Origin: Acidobacteriota bacterium
GTDB lineage: Bacteria; Acidobacteriota; Vicinamibacteria; Vicinamibacterales; 2-12-FULL-66-21
Assembly: GCA_013817065.1 (NCBI GenBank)
Contig: JACDDJ010000111.1
Span: 1 to 10,061 of the forward strand
Length of the DNA: 10,061 bases
Reading direction: 5' to 3'
The notes below the pieces were generated by a model. It was not told the origin of the DNA. It saw only the letters and a list, made by a program, of their open reading frames with translations, and searched no databases. The translations under genes were made by a program, and so were the position numbers. The stretch's first letter is position 1. Each line of letters begins with the position of its first letter. Of this stretch, positions 6,640 to 10,061 are shown one piece after another.

Positions 6640-6658
6640 ACGTGCTCGTCCTCCAGCT

Positions 6659-7414
6659 ATGATCGTCGCCATTGCCAACCAGAAGGGTGGCGTCGGCAAG
6701 ACCACGACCGCCATCAACCTGGCCGCCGCGCTTTCGCTCCGCGGTAAACCCACCCTTCTGATCGACCTCGACCCCCAGGCCAACAGCACCATGTCGTATC
6801 TCGATGTCGCGTCCGTGACGCGCACCGTCTACGATGCGATTACGGAGAAGGACGTCGGCTTTGCCGATATCATCCTGCCCTCGACGCAGCCGAACCTCTG
6901 GGTGGCGCCCTCGCGGATCGCGCTCGCCAAGCTCGAGTCGAAGCTGGTAGGGGAGCTCGACGCGCACTTCCGGTTGAAGGATCGCCTCGAGGTGATTCGG
7001 CCCAACTATCCCAACATGGTGATCGACTGCCCACCGACGTTGGGCCTCCTCACTGTTAACGCGCTGGTGGCCGCGACCCACCTCCTCATCCCGATCCAGT
7101 CGTCCTACTTCGCGCTCGAGGGCACGGACGACTTGCTCGAGACCATCGAGAAGGTCCGGATGCGAGCCAACCCGTCGCTAAAAATCCTGGGCGTGGTGAT
7201 CACGATGCACGACAAGCGCACGGCGCTGGCGCGCGACATCCGATCCCAGATCGACAAAGTGTTCGGCAGCAAGGTATTCAAGACCGTGATTACAAAGAGC
7301 GTTCGCCTCGAAGAGAGTCCCGCTTACAAGGAATCGATCTTCCGGTTTGCGCCGGATTCAAGTGGGGCAGCCGAGTATTACGCGCTGTCCGAGGAGGTCA
7401 TGGACCGTGTCTAA
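6659..7414 (+). CDS. parA: Chromosome-partitioning ATPase ParA (Soj type)
   Basis: Deviant-Walker ATPase that binds the nucleoid and moves ParB-parS complexes for chromosome segregation. From the chosen ATG it has 251 residues, the size of Soj-type ParA lacking an N-terminal DNA-binding domain. The deviant Walker A KGGVGKTT lies at 9-16 (signature Lys9, catalytic-loop Lys14). Walker A' is LLIDLDPQANST with Asp38, and Walker B is VIDCPPTLGLLT with Asp123. The C-terminal part has FKTVITKSVRLEESPAYKES, typical of ParA. I chose ATG 6659 because MIVAIANQKGG is the usual family start and the upstream candidates lie inside a strong promoter. No Shine-Dalgarno is present and the leader is short. The gene overlaps parB by 8 nt. 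The tail FAPDSSGAAEYYALSEEVM matches the usual end of the family. Confidence 0.95.
   Translation: MIVAIANQKGGVGKTTTAINLAAALSLRGKPTLLIDLDPQANSTMSYLDVASVTRTVYDAITEKDVGFADIILPSTQPNLWVAPSRIALAKLESKLVGELDAHFRLKDRLEVIRPNYPNMVIDCPPTLGLLTVNALVAATHLLIPIQSSYFALEGTDDLLETIEKVRMRANPSLKILGVVITMHDKRTALARDIRSQIDKVFGSKVFKTVITKSVRLEESPAYKESIFRFAPDSSGAAEYYALSEEVMDRV
7391..7397 (+). promoter_or_regulatory. Ribosome binding site deciding the GTG start of parB
   Basis: GAGGAGG lies within the 3' end of parA, 9 nt before GTG at 7407. This ideal spacing selects the GTG over a further-upstream in-frame ATG (7347) and a later ATG (7440). Confidence 0.8.
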
Positions 7415-8228
7415 GCGAGGCCTTCCGCAGACTATCCGCATGCGCCACGACGAGCACTACGTCGATGCGCTGAACAGTTCCGCCGGCGCGCCGATCGGGC
7501 GCGTTGTCCCGATTGAGCAGCTCGATCCGAATCCGCACCAGCCGCGCCAGGTGATGGGCGACCTGTCCGAGTTGATGGCATCGATCGCTGAGAAGGGGAT
7601 CATCGAGCCGATCATCGTTCGACAGCGTGGACGCCGGTTCCAGATCGTCGCTGGCGAGCGTCGGTACCAGGCGGCCGTCCAGGTCGGCTTGCGAGAAGTG
7701 CCTGTCGTCATCCGCGATGTGGATGACGACGAGATCATTGAGATCGCGCTGATCGAGAACATCCAGCGCAAGGACCTGACGCCCTTCGAAGAAGCCGAAG
7801 CGCTGCACGGACTGGCGACCAAGTGCAGCTACACCCACGAGGACATGGCACGGCGGCTCGGCAAGTCCCGCACGTCCATCACCGAGTCTTTGTCGCTCAA
7901 TAACATGCCCGAAGAGGTCAAAAACCTCTGTCGGCTGGCCGACATTTCCTCTAAGTCATTGCTTCTGCAGATAGTTAGACAAGGCGATCCCGAGAAAATG
8001 ATCGCGTTGATCGAGCGAATGGGGCGCGACGGCGGTGCCACGCGCGAAGCCGTCCGCAAGGAGACCGCGAAGCCAAAGCCAGGCCGTCCAAAGGCATTCG
8101 TCTTTAACTACAAGGCGCCGACCAAGGCGTTCAATCTAACCCTGAAGTTCAGTAAGTCGAAAGTCGAGCGCGACGAAGTAATCTCAGCGCTCGAAGCCAT
8201 CATCGACGACCTCCGCGCACAGAAGTAG
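7407..8228 (+). CDS. parB: Chromosome-partitioning protein ParB (Spo0J/CTPase family)
   Basis: Centromere-binding CTPase that loads at parS, spreads as a clamp and stimulates ParA. From the GTG it has 273 residues. The N-terminal CTP-binding domain includes IEQLDPNPHQPRQ (36-48), KGIIEPIIVR (63-72) and box GERRYQAA (83-90). LIENIQRKDLTPFEEAEAL follows from about 115. The helix-turn-helix lies at about 143-163 (THEDMARRLGKSRTSITESL). A basic linker (KPKPGRPK) leads to a C-terminal segment (about 235-273) in the place of the dimerisation domain. The N-terminus is short but basic (MSKRGLPQTIRMR), where the ParA-stimulating arginine peptide usually sits. The recognition-helix region (SRTSITESLSLNNMP) departs from the common SRxxVxNxxRLLxLP pattern. 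The start is set by GAGGAGG 9 nt upstream, and the gene overlaps parA by 8 nt. An intrinsic terminator follows directly. Confidence 0.95.
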   Translation: MSKRGLPQTIRMRHDEHYVDALNSSAGAPIGRVVPIEQLDPNPHQPRQVMGDLSELMASIAEKGIIEPIIVRQRGRRFQIVAGERRYQAAVQVGLREVPVVIRDVDDDEIIEIALIENIQRKDLTPFEEAEALHGLATKCSYTHEDMARRLGKSRTSITESLSLNNMPEEVKNLCRLADISSKSLLLQIVRQGDPEKMIALIERMGRDGGATREAVRKETAKPKPGRPKAFVFNYKAPTKAFNLTLKFSKSKVERDEVISALEAIIDDLRAQK

Positions 8229-8229
8229 G

Positions 8230-8254
8230 AAGCGGGCTGCGGCCCGCTTTTCTT
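8230..8254 (+). terminator. Rho-independent terminator after parB
   Basis: AAGCGGGC (8230-8237), loop TGCG and GCCCGCTT (8242-8249) form a perfect 8-bp GC-rich stem followed by a T-rich tail (TTTTCTT, 8248-8254). It begins one base after the parB stop and should end the parAB transcript. Confidence 0.92.
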
Positions 8255-8287
8255 CCGGATTCAAACTCCCTACGAACGAAGCAGATT

Positions 8288-8312
8288 TCGATCGGCTCCA
8301 ATTGCCGGTCGA
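8288..8312. other. Stem-loop of unknown role in the intergenic gap
   Basis: TCGATCGGC (8288-8296), a 7-nt loop TCCAATT and GCCGGTCGA (8304-8312) can form a 9-bp stem with one T-G wobble. No T-run follows, so it is not an intrinsic terminator in this orientation. It lies about 35 nt after the parB terminator. Confidence 0.4.
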
Positions 8313-8557
8313 TCTCAGTGCGGGCCCGTAGTCCGTGCGCAGCGGTGGCGGGAATGCCGCGTCGGGGCGTGCGCACCCAACAAGCAGCCATCGCACCGAG
8401 GAAGCCGACCCGTCGAGCGCCACTAGTTAACATAACACTCATTATCGGACCCAGGGCAAATGGGCCGAGAAGGGGGCCTGTGGAAGACTTGCGGAGTCGT
8501 TCCTCTGGTGTCTCCCCTAAGCGCCGAGGCACGTTTCGGCGGTTCGGCGGTGTCCCG

Positions 8558-8566
8558 TGCTATCGT
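8558..8566 (+). promoter_or_regulatory. Candidate extended -10 promoter of the lptF frame
   Basis: TGCTATCGT fits the extended -10 form TGnTAnnnT, and no convincing -35 is visible. The hexamer ends exactly 15 nt before the ATG at 8582, the same distance as at recN, and no Shine-Dalgarno precedes the ATG. Prediction by eye. Confidence 0.4.
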
Positions 8567-8581
8567 CCAGATCCCAGCGAA

Positions 8582-10061
8582 ATGCTTCGAATTCTTGATC
8601 GCTACGTTCTCCGCGAGATCCTGCCGCCGTTCTTTCTGTCGCTGCTGATCTTTACGTTCGTGCTGACCCTGCCGCCGGTCATGCGGGATCTCGAGCGGCT
8701 GGTGGCCAAAGGCGTCCCCTGGGATTTCGCGGTGCGCATCATTGCGCTCCTGATCCCACAGGCGCTGGGCCTGACGATCCCGATGGCGACCCTGACCGGC
8801 ATCCTGATCGGGCTCGGCCGACTGTCGTCAGACCGTGAGGCGGTCGCGATGCTCGCCTGCGGTGTGAGCCCGTATCGTCTGCTCCGTCCGCTGCTGGCGT
8901 TCGGACTGCTGACCACCGGCGCCACCGCCTACGTGATGTTCCAGGGGATTCCCGATGCCAACCAGCGGTATCGCGAGATCACCTGGGAGCTGGTATCCAA
9001 GCGGGTCGAGACGGACGTGCAGCCGCGGGTGTTCTTCGAGGATTTCCCGAATTACGTGCTGTATTCGCGCGACGTTGCGCCCGAGGGTGGCTGGAAGGAC
9101 GTCATGGTGGCCGACACCAGCACGCCAGGATCGACAAAGATCATGATGGCGTCGCGCGGACGGCTGGTGCTCAACCCGGAGGCGCGACGCGTCGACCTGG
9201 TGCTCACTAACGGGACGCAGTACATCCCGAGCGACAAAGGGGAGACGCAGACCTATACCTTCGCTGATAACTTCAGGGTCTCGCTCGACGCCGACTCGGT
9301 GTTTGGTAATCAACAGCTCCCCAGGCAGCTCACAGAGAAGACGATCGCGGATCTTCGCGCCGACGCCGCACTCAAGCTGAATCGGAAGGAAGGTGCGCTG
9401 TCGCCGCACCCCGAGCTCATTTACATCCAGCAGAAGTTCTCGATCCCGATGGCCTGCCTGGTCTTCGTGATCATCGGACTCGCCCTCGGCCTGAGCTCCG
9501 CCCGCGACAGCAAGATGGCCGGCTTCGTCGTCGCCTTCGCGGTAGTGTTTGCCTACTACGGCATCATGGAACTTGCCGTCCAGCACACGCGCGGCCACTA
9601 CAAGACGATCGAGGCCGCCGGCGGTCTTGGTCAGACGAGTTTCCTTCTCGCCAATCTTGCCCGGTGGTGGCCCAACATCATCATGGGGCTCTTCGGTGTC
9701 GGGGCTCTCGTCTGGAGGGACCGGTTCGCGCACCGGGGATTCCCGGTGTCGCTGCCGGTGGCTCTTCCCCGCCTTCCGGCCGGGTGGAGATCAACGAGTA
9801 CTCCGTCGCCCCACGCGGGCGCCACGGGGGCTGGAGGCGCAGCTCGCAAGAATGTGGTCGTCGTTGTCCGGTTGCCGAGGCTGCGGCTGCCGGTGCCGGG
9901 TCTGCTCGACCGCTACATCTCGACTCTGTACCTGCGACTGGCGGGACTTTCGTTCCTTGGCCTCCTCGGTCTCTTTCATATCTCCACGTTCCTCGATAAG
10001 TCGGAGAAGGTGTTAAAGGGAGACGCGAGCATCGGCTTGCTGCTGCAGTACCTGCTCTACA
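8582..10061 (+). CDS. LptF/LptG-family LPS export permease, apparent LptF-LptG fusion (3' end outside window)
   Basis: Inner-membrane permease of the LptB2FG ABC transporter that extracts lipopolysaccharide for transport to the outer membrane. The frame is open for 493 codons to the window edge. The first part is a complete LptF-like protein: LDRYVLREILPPF at 5-17, membrane segments at about 12-35, 53-78 and 98-120, and LSSDREAVAMLACGVSPYRL resembling the LptF coupling region. A periplasmic jellyroll-like domain follows (about 125-280), then membrane segments at about 286-306, 312-335 and 362-379, ending in VWRDR. A Pro/Ala/Gly-rich linker (380-438) leads without a stop to VPGLLDRYISTLYLR (Asp443) and FLGLLGLFHISTFLDKSEKVL, the N-terminus of a second LptF/G permease, probably LptG. 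A missed frameshift or stop cannot be excluded. The ATG fits the family start and has no Shine-Dalgarno. Confidence 0.88.
   Translation, partial: MLRILDRYVLREILPPFFLSLLIFTFVLTLPPVMRDLERLVAKGVPWDFAVRIIALLIPQALGLTIPMATLTGILIGLGRLSSDREAVAMLACGVSPYRLLRPLLAFGLLTTGATAYVMFQGIPDANQRYREITWELVSKRVETDVQPRVFFEDFPNYVLYSRDVAPEGGWKDVMVADTSTPGSTKIMMASRGRLVLNPEARRVDLVLTNGTQYIPSDKGETQTYTFADNFRVSLDADSVFGNQQLPRQLTEKTIADLRADAALKLNRKEGALSPHPELIYIQQKFSIPMACLVFVIIGLALGLSSARDSKMAGFVVAFAVVFAYYGIMELAVQHTRGHYKTIEAAGGLGQTSFLLANLARWWPNIIMGLFGVGALVWRDRFAHRGFPVSLPVALPRLPAGWRSTSTPSPHAGATGAGGAARKNVVVVVRLPRLRLPVPGLLDRYISTLYLRLAGLSFLGLLGLFHISTFLDKSEKVLKGDASIGLLLQYLLY

Larger units (their letters stand above)
8255..8581. other. 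327-nt non-coding gap between parAB and the lptF frame
   Basis: The longest gene-free stretch in the window. Reading frames here on both strands are short, unrecognised and GC-driven, so I call none of them. It contains a hairpin (8288-8312), GTGCGC (8335-8340) able to pair with GCGCAC (8371-8376), an AT-rich island around 8423-8446 (GTTAACATAACAC, CATTAT) that stands out from the GC-rich surroundings, and the proposed promoter at 8558-8566. No tRNA or known riboswitch is recognisable. Confidence 0.6.

Noticed and set aside
6605..6658. N-terminal extension of ParA from TTG 6605 or ATG 6632
   Set aside because: Both codons lie within the -35/-10 promoter elements, and the ParA family normally begins at the residue encoded by ATG 6659.
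7347..7406. N-terminal extension of ParB from ATG 7347
   Set aside because: It would overlap parA by 68 nt with no family similarity, whereas GTG 7407 has an ideal Shine-Dalgarno.
8460..8648. Short open frame starting at ATG 8460 before the permease gene
   Set aside because: No Shine-Dalgarno or recognisable sequence, and it runs into the start of the permease gene in another frame.
8828..9733. Long minus-strand open frame of about 300 codons opposite the lptF frame
   Set aside because: It is the antisense shadow of a conserved membrane protein in GC-rich DNA; its composition (His/Asp/Gly/Arg-rich) resembles no protein family.
9549..10016. Plus-strand alternative frames across the LptF-LptG linker
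   Set aside because: They are Ser/Arg/Cys-rich shadows; only the frame from 8582 gives permease sequence on both sides of the linker.

Overview
The window is GC-rich, gene-dense chromosomal DNA from a Gram-negative (LPS-exporting, Tol-Pal bearing) bacterium. Gene content and protein style (a TonB-like protein in the TolA slot, MiaB followed by a bifunctional-nuclease gene, a joined LptF/LptG frame) suggest Acidobacteriota, perhaps Vicinamibacteria. That placement is inference from protein appearance, not a database result. I see no insertion sequence, phage, CRISPR array, tRNA or rRNA. Both edges cut real genes: tolB on the left and a long LptF/LptG frame on the right.

Left block (1-2864, minus strand): tolQ, tolR, a TonB/TolA-like gene and tolB are read in that order. 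Neighbours share one base (TAATG, TGATG) or lie 3 nt apart, so they form a tightly coupled operon for the envelope-spanning Tol system. A strong sigma70-like promoter lies at 2964-2993, and tolQ starts at a TTG chosen by a good Shine-Dalgarno sequence.

Middle block (3023-6597, plus strand): recN, miaB and a DUF151 bifunctional-nuclease gene probably form one transcript running away from tolQ. The 87-nt gap between recN and miaB carries a cluster of GCGAA(A)GC mini-hairpin motifs and a 12-bp direct repeat.

Right block (6605-8254, plus strand): parA and parB overlap by 8 nt. They have their own near-consensus promoter, which contains a perfect 8-bp palindrome over the -10 element, and end at a textbook intrinsic terminator. 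After a 327-nt non-coding gap, a reading frame begins at 8582 and runs off the window. It holds a complete LptF-like permease, a Pro/Ala/Gly-rich linker and the N-terminus of a second LptF/G-family permease, i.e. an apparent LptF-LptG fusion.

Most of the window is conserved core biology and I found no convincing new defence or mobile system. The items most worth checking are the LptF-LptG fusion, the mini-hairpin cluster before miaB, the palindrome over the parAB promoter, and the repeated design of an extended -10 element exactly 15 nt ahead of an SD-less ATG at recN and at the lptF frame.
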